From JBBRMW01 sp965246845 (lineage in GTDB: Bacteria; Chloroflexota; Anaerolineae; Aggregatilineales; UBA2796): DNA of 64,000 bases. The notes beneath the pieces are model-generated. The model worked only from the letters and a program-made list of their open reading frames with translations, was not told the DNA's origin and ran no database searches. The DNA is taken from contig CBDFFR010000012.1 of NCBI GenBank assembly GCA_965246845.1, forward strand, positions 1,798,001-1,862,000. Direction: 5' to 3'. Each line of letters begins with the position of its first letter. Position 1 is the stretch's first letter. The translations under genes and the position numbers were made by a program. Below, one piece after another: positions 42,687 to 52,147 of the stretch.

Positions 42687-45173
42687 GTGCGCGATTGGAA
42701 ACTCACGGTGGGCGACCCGCTGCTTTTACGTTATGCCGCCGATTGCCGCCTGACGCGGACTGACTACACGAACGATCAAAGCTGGGAAGTGGCGCTCGGC
42801 GCCCCGCAGGAACCCGCGCTGGCCGTTCAATCGCGCTATGGTGGTCGAGTCGGGCTGGCGCGCATCGTCCCGATGTGGATTTTTCCGGGACGTGCGGTGT
42901 TCGAGGCGAGCGCTTATGCCGAGCCTGTCACCTTGCGAGCCTTCGCGCCAAATTACGCGAAATTCACCACAAAGCTACTCCCCACACTCGCGCTCACGTT
43001 TGAGTTGTGGGTCATGGACTCGCACGCGGTCGGCGGGCGCTTCACGCTCACCAACGAGACGCAGGCCGCACAGCCTGTGCGCCTCGATCTGATCCCGCAG
43101 ATCGCGCGTGAAGGCAAGCTGGAACGTTTGACGCGCCTCACGACGCCGGAAGGTCACGGCGCGGTCACGCTCGGTGCACTTGCGGGCATGGAACCCGTGC
43201 TGCTGCTTGACGGCGCGGACCTCACGGTGGACCAGACCGCCGAAATGCCGAAGCTGAACGCGCCGCTGGAAATCCCGGCGGGTGGAACGATGCAGGTGCG
43301 CTGGGTCCACGCGGGCGAGGCCACTCTCGAAGCGAGTTTACGTGAAGGGCAGCGCTGGCTCACGGCGACGGATTGGGACGCGGCTTTTGCGCTGATTGAC
43401 CATATCAACAGCGCCGGACCGGAAATCGAAACAGGCGATATTGCCGTCGATGCCGCGCTCGCGTTCAGCCTGCAAACCGTGCTGCGCAGTTTCCTGAGCG
43501 CGTCCTCCACGCTGCCCTTTCCGTCGCCAGTCGGTTCGCGCACACCTGCACGCGGATATGGCGGCACGAGCGGAACCAACCACCCTGCCGACTGGATGGG
43601 GCAAACCGCCGCCGATGTCTGGATGGCCGCGCCTACTGCTGCGCTCGCAGCGCCGGACCTTGCACGCGGGGCGCTTCGCAATTTTCGCGCAGTACAGGGC
43701 GCGGATGGCTGGATCGATGGACGTCCCGGTCTCAGCGGCGCGCGCGGCGGCCTGTTGGCGGCTCCATTGATCATTGCTGCCGCACAGGAAATTTACAACC
43801 TGACGGAAGACAAACACTTCCTGACGGAAATTTATGGAAGTTTGCAATCGTTTTATCAGCGCTGGTTCGGCTCCGATATGGATCGCGACCGCGACAGTGT
43901 GCCGGAATGGGCGACGCCGAGCCAGGCGATGCAGCCGGAAAGCCCGATTTTCAATCGCTTTCGGCGCTGGTCGGCCAATGCGGAGATCAGCAAAGCGGAG
44001 ACGCCGGACCTGCTCGCACTGCTCCTGCACGAAGCGGATGCGCTCGCGGAGTTGGGTCGCATCGCCGGGCGCGATGCGACCGTGCAAAATACAGTCAACG
44101 CGCAATTACAAACATTATGGAACCCGGCGCGCGGCGTTTTCCTGTCACGCGACCGCGATACACATCTCAGTTCGGCGGGGGGTCTGGTGTTCAGGGGCAA
44201 AGGCGACGAGTGGTTCACCGACCGCAAGCTGCTGGAACCTGCCGGGCGGCTGCTCATCCGCATCATCGGCGGGCAGAACACCGCTCCGAACCTCGAAGTG
44301 CGGGTCGAAGGCATGAACACGAACGGCGACCCGATCATGGAGACCGTCCCGACTTCTGCCTTCGTGTGGTACTCCGGCCTGGGGACGGCAATCACCGAAG
44401 AGATTTACGCGGATGTGCGCTACATCAAATGTGAGCGCCTCAGCCGCGTCTTTCAGGTCGAGGTCTCGCAGGTGCGGCTGGATGGGGTGACGCTCGCCAA
44501 TCGCTTGCCGTTGCTCGCAGGCGCGACCGACGAACAGGAGACGGCGATTATTCAGGATTTGACGAAAAACTTCCTGCACGAGGCCGGACTTTCATTCGCG
44601 AGCGCGTCAGATATGCCCGACCTGCCTGCCGACAATCCCAATAACGCCGTTTCGATGCTCTGGAACGCGCTGTTCGTTGAAGCGCTGCTGACGCGCGGAC
44701 AGCATCAGTTGGCAGCGGACCTGATGCAGCGCTTGATGCAAACGGAAGTGCGCGCCCTGAAAAGCGGGCGGGCGCTGTTCGCGAGCTACCATACGGAGAC
44801 AGGTGCGGGGTCCGGCGAAACCGATACGCTTTCCGGGATTTTCCCGGTACATCTCTACCTGCGCGCGGCGGGCGTGCGCGTCGTCAACAATCGCCGCGTG
44901 TGGGCAGGCGGTCCATTCCCGTTCAGCGCGGAGATCACAGTGCGGCAGCGCGGCGTCATCGTCACGCGCAGTAGCACCGGGACGCGCGTGCGCTTTCCTT
45001 CCGGGACCGAGCGCACCGTTGGCACGGAATGGCAGCTTATCGAAGACCCGGAAGGTGTCGAGCCGGAGGCTGAGGTGGCACTACCACCTCCACCCGCCCC
45101 CATCGAACTGCCTGCGCCCGTTGAACCGCCACGCACCTACAAAATCCCGGTTCGGCGCGGCGCGAATGATTAG
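42687..45173 (+). CDS. Large glycosidase-like protein (MGH1/GH63-type barrel)
   Basis: The 828-residue protein, from GTG at 42687, has an N-terminal beta-sandwich domain (about 1-235; MWIFPGRAVFEASAYAEPV interrupted as MWIFPGRAVFEAS, and LTFELWVMDSHAVGGRFTL as GGRFTLTNET). A central to C-terminal alpha/alpha-barrel region (about 250-800) has QGADGWIDGRPGLSGARGGL cited as GADGWIDGRPG, DRDSVPEWATPSQ and PNNAVSMLWNALF. The layout resembles mannosylglycerate-hydrolase-like or trehalase-like clan GH-G enzymes. The end is Pro-rich. There is no signal peptide. The GH1 gene follows 151 bp later and both may process one sugar. Confidence 0.55.
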   Translation: MRDWKLTVGDPLLLRYAADCRLTRTDYTNDQSWEVALGAPQEPALAVQSRYGGRVGLARIVPMWIFPGRAVFEASAYAEPVTLRAFAPNYAKFTTKLLPTLALTFELWVMDSHAVGGRFTLTNETQAAQPVRLDLIPQIAREGKLERLTRLTTPEGHGAVTLGALAGMEPVLLLDGADLTVDQTAEMPKLNAPLEIPAGGTMQVRWVHAGEATLEASLREGQRWLTATDWDAAFALIDHINSAGPEIETGDIAVDAALAFSLQTVLRSFLSASSTLPFPSPVGSRTPARGYGGTSGTNHPADWMGQTAADVWMAAPTAALAAPDLARGALRNFRAVQGADGWIDGRPGLSGARGGLLAAPLIIAAAQEIYNLTEDKHFLTEIYGSLQSFYQRWFGSDMDRDRDSVPEWATPSQAMQPESPIFNRFRRWSANAEISKAETPDLLALLLHEADALAELGRIAGRDATVQNTVNAQLQTLWNPARGVFLSRDRDTHLSSAGGLVFRGKGDEWFTDRKLLEPAGRLLIRIIGGQNTAPNLEVRVEGMNTNGDPIMETVPTSAFVWYSGLGTAITEEIYADVRYIKCERLSRVFQVEVSQVRLDGVTLANRLPLLAGATDEQETAIIQDLTKNFLHEAGLSFASASDMPDLPADNPNNAVSMLWNALFVEALLTRGQHQLAADLMQRLMQTEVRALKSGRALFASYHTETGAGSGETDTLSGIFPVHLYLRAAGVRVVNNRRVWAGGPFPFSAEITVRQRGVIVTRSSTGTRVRFPSGTERTVGTEWQLIEDPEGVEPEAEVALPPPPAPIELPAPVEPPRTYKIPVRRGAND

Positions 45174-45324
45174 CCTTTTTTCCTATCGAAAAATAGGCTA
45201 GGTGGCTCATCACAAAGAATTAACAATTGATTGAAAAACCGTGAAAAAGGCGTCGATCTTTGCGGCAGAGAGGTATGCTTTGCCTATCCCTGCCGCTTTC
45301 ATTCGGAAAGGGCATTAAACAAAG

Positions 45325-46524
45325 ATGCAAACCCTCATGTTCGCCACTGGAATCGAATGCAGCTACCCGACAATCCAGCACGGCGCGCATCGCGTCGATG
45401 AACTGGAAACCACGCACCACTATCAGCGTTGGCAGGAAGACCTGCACCTGACGCGCGACCTCGGCATCCGTTACCTGCGCTACGGCATTCCTTATCATCG
45501 CGTCAACACCTCGGCGGGACACTATGACTGGTCCTTTACAGATATGGTGCTGAACGAAATGCGCCAGATCGGGATCGAACCGCTGGTTGACCTGTGCCAT
45601 TTCGGGATGCCGGACTGGTTGGGGAACTCATTCCAGAACCCGGAATTCGTCCCCGCTTTCACGGATTACGCGCGCACCTTCGCGGAGCGCTACCCCTGGA
45701 TTCGGTTCTATACGCCAATCAATGAAATGTTTGTGTGCGCCAAGTTCAGCGCGCTTTACGGCTGGTGGAACGAACAGGCTGCGGACGAGTGTTCGTACCT
45801 GCGCGCGGTGACGCATATGGTCAAGGCCAGTTTGCTTGCCGAACAGGAAATCCTGAAGCTGCGCCCGGAAGCCATCTTCATCCACAGCGAAAGCTGCGAA
45901 TATACGCACACGCTATCCGGCAATTCGGCGCTGAATGAACGTGTCGAATGGGAAAATCAGGTGCGCTTCCTCGCACTCGATTTGCTGTACGGGCATCAGG
46001 TCCGCGCCGATATTTATGCGTGGACGATGCAGAACGGCATGACCCCCGGCGAATACAAGTGGTTCATGAACCAGTATCACTATCGCTGCGTCCTCGGCAC
46101 GGATTACTACATCACCAATGAGCGGATGCTCAACGCCGATAACGAGGTTGTCTATACGGGTGAGGTCTTTGGCTGGTATCTGATCAGCCTCGATTATTAT
46201 CAGCGCTATCGCATCCCGCTGATGCACACCGAAACGAATATCCGCGAAGAGTCCAACTCTGTCGGCTGGTTGTGGAAGCAGTGGCAGAACGTCCTGCGGA
46301 TGCGCGCGGAAGGCATTCCAGTCCTCGGCTTCACATGGTACAGCCTGACCGATCAGATCGATTGGGACTCTGCGCTGCGTGAAGCCAACGGCAACGTCAA
46401 TCCGCTTGGCCTGTATGACCTGAACCGCCAGATTCGCCCGGTCGGTTCCGCGTATCGGGATTTGATCCGTGAGTTCGCGTGGTTGCCTGTCGTCCACAAC
46501 AGCGACTTTTTCCAACTGAATTGA
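45325..46524 (+). CDS. GH1-family beta-glycosidase
   Basis: The 399-residue TIM-barrel protein resembles family 1 glycosidases. It has LGIRYLRYGIPYHRV, LVDLCHFGMPDWLG, the acid/base region YTPINEM (usually TFNEP) and the nucleophile region MHTETNI (usually ITENG), then GFTWYSLTDQIDWDSAL and GLYDLNRQ. It probably hydrolyses beta-glucosides or related sugars inside the cell. The acid/base and nucleophile Glu are present but the flanking residues are divergent, so substrate range cannot be inferred. Confidence 0.8.
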   Translation: MQTLMFATGIECSYPTIQHGAHRVDELETTHHYQRWQEDLHLTRDLGIRYLRYGIPYHRVNTSAGHYDWSFTDMVLNEMRQIGIEPLVDLCHFGMPDWLGNSFQNPEFVPAFTDYARTFAERYPWIRFYTPINEMFVCAKFSALYGWWNEQAADECSYLRAVTHMVKASLLAEQEILKLRPEAIFIHSESCEYTHTLSGNSALNERVEWENQVRFLALDLLYGHQVRADIYAWTMQNGMTPGEYKWFMNQYHYRCVLGTDYYITNERMLNADNEVVYTGEVFGWYLISLDYYQRYRIPLMHTETNIREESNSVGWLWKQWQNVLRMRAEGIPVLGFTWYSLTDQIDWDSALREANGNVNPLGLYDLNRQIRPVGSAYRDLIREFAWLPVVHNSDFFQLN

Positions 46525-46556
46525 GCGCATATACACATCAAAATGGGATCAATCAA

Positions 46557-46660
46557 GGGGCGGACACATAGGTCCGCCCCTACACCGGAGCGCATATTTT
46601 GTAGGGGTCGTGTCTCGCCCAACCCGAATATTGGGCGAGACACACAGGTCCGCCTCTATA
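46557..46660. repeat. Hairpin repeat cluster (repeat family A)
   Basis: GGGGCGGAC(ACATAG)GTCCGCCCC lies at about 46557-46580 and is followed by CTAC. A second stem of 13 pairs, GTGTCTCGCCCAA with TTGGGCGAGACAC, spans 46610-46643 and ends in an A-type half (AGGTCCGCC). The direct repeat GAGCGCATAT occurs at 46523-46532 and 46589-46598. The same GGGGCGGAC unit recurs at 55658-55683 and 57101-57127. Confidence 0.7.
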
Positions 46661-46753
46661 TGGCGCGGGTTTTCATAAGGGCGATCTTGTGTAGTCGCCC
46701 ACTGATCAGGGTAGACTATCTGGGACTACACTTTTCCAGAAAGAGCAAACCCG

Positions 46754-47287
46754 ATGCTGAACAGCGCCCGCGTGACATTGCGTGCAATCCGTCGCGATGA
46801 TTTGTACCGTCTCTGCCAGTTCAACAACGATGTCGTAATCGAACTATCGGGCGGTGGCGACCCGCCGACGCCGCAAACGCTCCAGCGCCTTGAAGCGGAG
46901 TTCGATCAGGACTCCTCGCGCGGGGGACGCGACGGCGCACGCTTCGCGATTGAAGCCGACGGGCTGTTCATCGGGCAGTGCGCGCTCTTCAATTTCAACG
47001 CGGTTCACGGTACATGCGAACTCGGTATCGCGATTGGCGACCACGATTATCTTGGCAAAGGCTATGGTCGCGAGGCGATCCGGCTGCTGCTCGATTATGC
47101 TTTCCGGCTGCGCAACGTGCGTAAGGTTTCGCTGATGGTAAACAGCACTAACGCGCGTGCAATGGGCGCTTATCTGGCGTGTGGCTTCAAAGAAGAAGGT
47201 CGCTTGCGCCGCCACGTCTGGAGCAACGGAGAATATATCGATTTGGTGTCGATGGGCATTTTTGCCGATGAGGTGCGTCTGCAATAA
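46754..47287 (+). CDS. GNAT-family acetyltransferase (RimJ/RimL-like)
   Basis: The 177-residue protein begins SARVTLRAIRRDDL, has the acetyl-CoA-binding motif YLGKGYGREAIRLLLDYAF (consensus Q/R-x-x-G-x-G/A, here GKGYGREA) and ends in VNSTNARAMGAYLACGFKEEG cited as NARAMGAYLACGFKEEG. These are typical of RimJ/RimL/SpeG-type N-acetyltransferases that modify ribosomal proteins, polyamines or antibiotics. Substrate not predictable. Confidence 0.88.
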   Translation: MLNSARVTLRAIRRDDLYRLCQFNNDVVIELSGGGDPPTPQTLQRLEAEFDQDSSRGGRDGARFAIEADGLFIGQCALFNFNAVHGTCELGIAIGDHDYLGKGYGREAIRLLLDYAFRLRNVRKVSLMVNSTNARAMGAYLACGFKEEGRLRRHVWSNGEYIDLVSMGIFADEVRLQ

Positions 47288-47468
47288 TCTATCTTGATTT
47301 ATTGTATTGAGATTTTGTATCAATTAGATTACAAAATTTACACCAAAAGCGCACGGTTGGCTTACAATTGGGCAACATTTCGCGAAGGCTTCACATAGAT
47401 TTAGTCGCGGCTTAACGTCATACTACTAACTTCTGCTTGTATCCTAACATAATGTGGGAGTGCAAGTG

Positions 47469-49523
47469 ATGTCCGTTGCCAAACGAGTTTCGCGTTCTGT
47501 GACGTTGGTTTGTACAGTTTTGATGGCGCTGGCGCTGGTTGCCGCGCCGGGACGTGGCGCGCAGGCACAAGCCGCGAGCGCACCGCCGGTCCTCATTCTT
47601 CCTATCGATCAAGCGCAGTTCATCATCGGCCAAAAGATGGATGTTCGTATCGAAGTCTGGGCAGATGCCGTCCCCGCCGATTTCGCCGTAAAGGTGAATG
47701 GTCAGGATGCCGCGACCGTCTTCAATTCCAAACCTGTCAGCGAGAGCTGGAAGTTTGACGCGACGAAGGGCAATGCCCTCAGCTACACCTATCGCAGCGG
47801 CCTGACCGGGACGATCACCGCGCAGGGGACCACCTGGCGCAACGTCTCGATCAACACGCCCGGCGATTTCAAGGTCGAAGTGACGGCGGGCGGCAAGACG
47901 ACCTCCGTGACGTACACGGTCCGCGCCGCACAGAGCGCGAAGGCCAAAAACGCGATTTTCTTCCTCGGTGACGGCATGGCGACCGGAATGCGGACCGCCG
48001 CGCGCCTCGTTTCGCGCGGCCTGAGCAAGGGCGGCAAGTACAATTCGCCGCTGTTTATGGACACGCTCGGCGCGTTCGGCGAAGTCTCTACCAACGGCTA
48101 CGACTCGATCCTGACCGACTCCGCGAACAGCATGTCGGCATATATGACCGGGCAAAAGGGCGTCGTCAACTCGATGGGTGTCTATGCCGATACGTCGGAC
48201 TCGAACGATGACGACCCGAAAGTACAGACCATGTTCGAGCTGGCAAAGGCGCAGGGCAAATCCGTCGGCGTCTGCGTGACCTCGCGCGTGACCGATGCGA
48301 CCCCCGCCGCGACGTGGGCGCACACGCGCCGCCGTGCCGATGAAGATAAGATCATCGATCAGGCGCTCAAGCTGGGCGTCGATGTGATCCTCGGTGGTGG
48401 TGCGATCTTCTTCCAGCCGAAGAGCGTCCCCGGTTCGGACCGCAAGGACGACCGCGATCTGTTCAAGGAATTTGAAGCGGCGGGCTACACCGTCGTCAAT
48501 GCAGGCAAGGACCTCGTAGCAATCGATGCGAGCAAGACGAACAAGCTGCTTGGCATTTTCAGCGCCTCGCACATGAATGTGTGGCTCGACCGCAACCTGT
48601 TCCCCGATAACGTGAAGAGCAACGGACCGGACCAGCCCGGTTTGATGGAAATGTGCCAGAAGGCCATCGACATCCTCAGCAAGAACAGCAACGGCTTCGT
48701 GCTGATGGTCGAAGGCTCCGACATCGACAAGCAGGAACACTCGATGAGCTGGGAGCGCGCGGTCGCTGACGCTATCGAGATGGATAACGTCGTCGGCTAT
48801 ACGAAGGAATGGGCCGCGAAGAACGGCAACAATACGCTGATCAGCGTCATCGGCGACCACGCCCACGCCTTCGATGTCTATGGCACAATTGATCTGGCGC
48901 AATTCGATGCGCTTGCTGCGAAGATGAATGCCGCCGCGACCGCTCCGGCGACGCAGAGCGCAACCGCCGCCGCAACATCGGCAGCAACTGCCCCCGCTGT
49001 CGCGCCGCGTGTCTTCCCGACGCTCGACCCGCGCCTAGCCGCGATTGGTGTCTATCAGAATGCAGGTATTCCCGATTACAAACCGGGCAAGAACAACTTC
49101 CCGGAAAGCTGGACCGTCAAGTATCCGCTCGTTGTCTCGTGGGGCGATCATCCGCCGTACACTGAAGATTTCCGGCTAGACCCGAAGCCGCTCGACGGGG
49201 CAGTAGTTCCAAGCGGCAGCGTGGCCGTCCCGAACCCTGCGCGTGACCCGAATGGCGTCTTCTTCACGGGCAACCTGCCCGGTGACAACAACCAGGCTGT
49301 CCACACCCTGCAAGATGTCCCCGTAACGGCGATGGGTCCCGGCTCGGAATGCTTCAATGGCTGGAAGGAAAACACGGAAGTGTTCTTCTGCGTCGCCAAC
49401 GCGCTCGGAATGAACCCGGTCTCCGCGCCCGCGACTCCGGCGGCCTCGGTGGTCCTCCCGCTGGCGCTGCTCGGTGCGCTCGGCGGTTCGACCGTCCTGC
49501 GCCGTAAACTCATCGTCCGCTAA
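47469..49523 (+). CDS. Exported alkaline phosphatase with C-terminal anchor
   Basis: The 684-residue protein has a signal peptide (about 1-35), an N-terminal beta domain (about 40-150) and a PhoA-type catalytic domain. FFLGDGMATGM gives the first metal Asp, TDSANSMSAY the Ser nucleophile, EGSDIDKQEHSM more ligands and GDHAHAFD the zinc-binding Asp-His. A low-complexity Ala/Thr linker and a Pro-rich stretch interrupt the C-terminal part. The tail has a hydrophobic helix (VVLPLALLGALGG) and basic RRK, which suggests cell-surface anchoring. The ATG at 47469 has GGGAG 8 nt upstream. It releases phosphate from organic phosphoesters. Confidence 0.9.
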   Translation: MSVAKRVSRSVTLVCTVLMALALVAAPGRGAQAQAASAPPVLILPIDQAQFIIGQKMDVRIEVWADAVPADFAVKVNGQDAATVFNSKPVSESWKFDATKGNALSYTYRSGLTGTITAQGTTWRNVSINTPGDFKVEVTAGGKTTSVTYTVRAAQSAKAKNAIFFLGDGMATGMRTAARLVSRGLSKGGKYNSPLFMDTLGAFGEVSTNGYDSILTDSANSMSAYMTGQKGVVNSMGVYADTSDSNDDDPKVQTMFELAKAQGKSVGVCVTSRVTDATPAATWAHTRRRADEDKIIDQALKLGVDVILGGGAIFFQPKSVPGSDRKDDRDLFKEFEAAGYTVVNAGKDLVAIDASKTNKLLGIFSASHMNVWLDRNLFPDNVKSNGPDQPGLMEMCQKAIDILSKNSNGFVLMVEGSDIDKQEHSMSWERAVADAIEMDNVVGYTKEWAAKNGNNTLISVIGDHAHAFDVYGTIDLAQFDALAAKMNAAATAPATQSATAAATSAATAPAVAPRVFPTLDPRLAAIGVYQNAGIPDYKPGKNNFPESWTVKYPLVVSWGDHPPYTEDFRLDPKPLDGAVVPSGSVAVPNPARDPNGVFFTGNLPGDNNQAVHTLQDVPVTAMGPGSECFNGWKENTEVFFCVANALGMNPVSAPATPAASVVLPLALLGALGGSTVLRRKLIVR

Positions 49524-49545
49524 CGCGGGTTTGATACGCTGATAG

Positions 49546-49569
49546 GCGGGGAAGGGCAGCCTTCCCCGC
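49546..49569 (+). terminator. Terminator-like hairpin after alkaline phosphatase
   Basis: GCGGGGAAGG/CCTTCCCCGC with loop GCAG, followed by TTCTGTT. The stem is very strong but the T tail is short. It lies 22 bp after the stop codon. Confidence 0.7.
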
Positions 49570-49597
49570 TTCTGTTCGTGAACAGGAATTGACTCAG

Positions 49598-50149
49598 ATG
49601 CGATGGATTGCCGTGCTGTTTGTAATCGCGCTAGCTTCCGCGTGCAGCGCAACCGCAAGTTCAATTTCAGCCGTGACGCCGCTCCCGCTCACTGCACCCA
49701 CCGTCGCCGCGATGCCGGACACGTCATCAAGCAGCGCCGCGACCACTGCATCAACCCCAATCAAGCTCTCCGAAACGCTGCCCAACTTCCTGAAATTCAG
49801 CGAAATGTATTCAGCGCGCAGCGTGCGCTATGGCCTCACGATGTCCGATTATTTGAAAGCGCTCGATGGAAAGCTGGTGCAGATGGAAGGCTACATGGCT
49901 CCTCCGCTGCGCGCCTCGCTCACATTTTTTGTCCTGACTGAATACCCGATGTCGTTGTGTCCATTTTGTTCCAGTACCGCCGATTGGCCGGATAGCATTA
50001 TTTTAGTCTATCTGGAAGGCGTCGAGGTCCAGCCCACAGTACGTCCAATTCGCGTGACGGGGAAGCTGGAAATCGGCTTTCAGGTGGATGCCGAGACGGG
50101 CTTCGTCAGCATGGTTCGGCTGCACGCGCAGCGCTACTATGTGTTATGA
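49598..50149 (+). CDS. Lipoprotein with DUF3299-like domain
   Basis: The 183-residue protein has a lipoprotein signal ALASAC with Cys16 and a Ser/Thr-rich linker to about residue 60. A compact domain follows with LDGKLVQMEGYMAPP, TFFVLTEYPMSLCPFCS (a CxxC) and VRPIRVTGKLEIGFQ. The pattern LDGK-V---GY--P ... C-x-x-C ... is reminiscent of DUF3299, found in zinc-linked ABC operons such as zrgABCDE of Vibrio. ATG at 49598 is preferred over an upstream TTG. It overlaps the ATPase gene by 4 bp and so is part of the exporter operon. Confidence 0.68.
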   Translation: MRWIAVLFVIALASACSATASSISAVTPLPLTAPTVAAMPDTSSSSAATTASTPIKLSETLPNFLKFSEMYSARSVRYGLTMSDYLKALDGKLVQMEGYMAPPLRASLTFFVLTEYPMSLCPFCSSTADWPDSIILVYLEGVEVQPTVRPIRVTGKLEIGFQVDAETGFVSMVRLHAQRYYVL

Positions 50150-50820
50150 CGCTGCGCCTGCGCAACCTGCGACATATTTATCGCGAGCCGGGGCTGCCGC
50201 CGCGTGAAGTCTTGAATATCCCGGTGTGGAGCGCTGAACCGGGCGAAACGATCCTCTTGCGCGGCAAGAGCGGCAGCGGCAAGACGACACTGCTCAATCT
50301 GATTAGCGGCTTGCTCACGCCGACCGAAGGCGCGGTCGAGGTCGCAGGCGTGGATATGGCACGGCTGCCCGAAGCGAAGCGTGACCGTTTCCGCGCGCGG
50401 CATGTCGGCTATGTTTTTCAATTACACCACCTCTTACCGCTCACTGCGCTTGAAAACGTCGAAATGCCGCTGGCTTTTCTGGGCGAAAATTCCCGCGAGC
50501 GCCGCACGAAAGCCTTACAAGCATTGGAGTCGGTCGGACTCAGCGAATGGGCGCGCAACAAACCTGCGCAACTCAGCACGGGGCAGAGGCTGCGCGTCGC
50601 CATCGCGCGGGCGCTCGTGATTGCGCCGCCCGTGCTGCTCGCCGATGAGCCAACCGCCGCGCTCGATGGCGATATGGGGTTGCAGGTGGTTGAACTACTG
50701 GAACGGGTTTGCGCAGAGCAGCACGCCATATTAATCGTCGCCAGCCATGATCCCGCGTTGATCAATCGTTTTCAACGGGTCGTGAACATCGAAGCCGGGC
50801 AGCTTCAGGAAGCAGCCTGA
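50146..50820 (+). CDS. LolD/MacB-type ABC ATPase
   Basis: The 224-residue ATPase has Walker A RGKSGSGKTTLLN, Q-loop YVFQLHHLLPLTALENV, signature LSTGQRLRVAIARAL (variant of LSGGQ), Walker B VLLADEPTAALD and switch VASHDPAL. It belongs to the LolD/MacB/FtsE-like group that works with FtsX-type permeases in extracting or pushing substrates at the membrane. It is coupled to the genes on both sides (overlap of 4 bp before, 1 bp gap after). Confidence 0.88.
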   Translation: MTLRLRNLRHIYREPGLPPREVLNIPVWSAEPGETILLRGKSGSGKTTLLNLISGLLTPTEGAVEVAGVDMARLPEAKRDRFRARHVGYVFQLHHLLPLTALENVEMPLAFLGENSRERRTKALQALESVGLSEWARNKPAQLSTGQRLRVAIARALVIAPPVLLADEPTAALDGDMGLQVVELLERVCAEQHAILIVASHDPALINRFQRVVNIEAGQLQEAA

Positions 50821-50821
50821 C

Positions 50822-52105
50822 GTGTTCCGCTACGTGGCGAGCCTCGCGCTCAAGAACATGCGCAGCCGCGCCGTACAGAGCGCCCTCACCGCCGTGATCG
50901 TCGCGCTTGCGGTCGCGCTGATGGTCGTTGTGATCGTGCTGAACGACGGCGTACAGCAAGGCGTCATCGAGGCGAGCGAGGCGTTTGGTGTGCTGGTCCT
51001 CGGACCGAAAGGCAGCGCGCAGCAGTTGGTCGTCAGCACGATATTGTTGCAGGATGTCCCGGTCGGGCTGGTCGATCAGAGCGCCTACGCACGCTATATA
51101 CAGGACGATCCGCGCTTCGTCGTGGTCCCCATCGCGATGAGCGACAATATTGGTGGCGCGCCGATCATCGGCACGGATGCGAATTTTTTCAAATTACGGC
51201 GCAGCACGAACGCGCCGCCACTCTTCGCGCTGGCAGGCGGGCGCGCTTTCACAGCGGATTTCGAGGCAGTGCTGGGCGCGGAAGCCGCGAACGCGACCGG
51301 ACTCACGGTTGGCGCGCAGTTCCACTCCGCACACGGCATCGGCGCGGGGCTGGCGAGCGATGTTCACCTCAAGGTGACGTACACCGTCGTCGGGGTTCTG
51401 CGTCGGACCGGAACGCCCTACGACCGCGCCGTGTTCGCAACGACGAACAGCATCTGGCAAACGCACGAGACGAGCGGCGAACTGGCCGACCCGCGCTTTC
51501 AGGCTCCCGACATCAAGGCGCAGCCGGATAACCCCGCGCAACCGCTCATCGCGCGCGGCAAGCTGACCGCCGCGTTCATCCTGCCTTATGGCGTTCCGCT
51601 CGGCGACCTCTACCGCCTCTCGCAGCAAATCAACAACTCGCCCTATGTACAGGCCGCCTTCCCGGGTGCGCAGCTAGGCGCGTTATTCAATTTGCTCAAT
51701 CAGGGTGGGCTGGTCTTGAACGGCGTGGCATGGCTGGCGCTCGTCATGGCCGGGTTGACCATTCTGCTATCGCTGTACGGGACGACGCTCGCGCGGCGGC
51801 AGGGCATCGCGATTATGCGCAGTCTGGGCGCGTCGCGCCGTGTCATTTTCGCGACGGTGGTTTGTGAGGCGGTGCTGCTCACGGCGTTTGGCGTCATCCT
51901 CGGCGCAGCTCTCGGACACGCGGTTGCCACTGGTATCGCGGGGGTTATCACGGGGAGCAGCGCGATTCCGGTCACGGTGCGCTTCATTGCAAGCGCGGAA
52001 TTGCCGATGCTCCTCATCCCAATGCTGCTCGGTCCACTCGCGGGACTCATCCCGGCGGCGCTTGCGTATCGCGTCGATGCGGTCGAACATCTTTTCGCGA
52101 CCTGA
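50822..52105 (+). CDS. FtsX-like ABC permease
   Basis: The 427-residue protein has one N-terminal helix (about 20-43), a long extracytoplasmic domain (about 45-285) and three C-terminal helices with the FtsX signature (ILLSLYGTTLARRQGIAIMRSLGASRRVIF cited as RQGIAIMRSLGASRRVIF). This is the MacB/DevC arrangement. With the ATPase and the DUF3299-like lipoprotein it likely forms an envelope transporter; zinc or metal homeostasis is possible by analogy only. The start is GTG at 50822. Confidence 0.85.
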   Translation: MFRYVASLALKNMRSRAVQSALTAVIVALAVALMVVVIVLNDGVQQGVIEASEAFGVLVLGPKGSAQQLVVSTILLQDVPVGLVDQSAYARYIQDDPRFVVVPIAMSDNIGGAPIIGTDANFFKLRRSTNAPPLFALAGGRAFTADFEAVLGAEAANATGLTVGAQFHSAHGIGAGLASDVHLKVTYTVVGVLRRTGTPYDRAVFATTNSIWQTHETSGELADPRFQAPDIKAQPDNPAQPLIARGKLTAAFILPYGVPLGDLYRLSQQINNSPYVQAAFPGAQLGALFNLLNQGGLVLNGVAWLALVMAGLTILLSLYGTTLARRQGIAIMRSLGASRRVIFATVVCEAVLLTAFGVILGAALGHAVATGIAGVITGSSAIPVTVRFIASAELPMLLIPMLLGPLAGLIPAALAYRVDAVEHLFAT

Positions 52106-52123
52106 GCGCGATTTTTGCTACCT

Positions 52124-52147
52124 GGGCGGGTCAAGCCTGACCCCTAC
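52124..52147. repeat. Hairpin repeat, family B (degenerate copy)
   Basis: GGCGGGTCAAGCCTGACCCC followed by TAC. It shares the GGTCAAGCC(C/T)GACCC core with the copies at 55703-55722 and 57060-57079. It overlaps the 3' end of the XylH-like gene by a few bases and lies between convergent genes. Confidence 0.6.

Noticed and set aside
45174..45215. Possible terminator after the 828-residue glycosidase-like gene
   Set aside because: CCTAT/ATAGG gives only five pairs and the T run lies in the wrong place for a plus-strand terminator.
47401..47450. Possible Pho box upstream of the alkaline phosphatase gene
   Set aside because: TAAC elements occur at 47414, 47428 and 47446 but spacings of 14 and 18 bp do not fit an 11-bp direct-repeat Pho box.
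47418..48902. 494-codon open frame on the minus strand
   Set aside because: It is antisense to the alkaline phosphatase, which has all metal and nucleophile motifs; composition is Arg/His/Asp-rich with no domain.
52123..52147. Terminator for the FtsX permease gene
   Set aside because: The symmetry is better explained as a degenerate copy of the family B hairpin repeat and there is no T tract.
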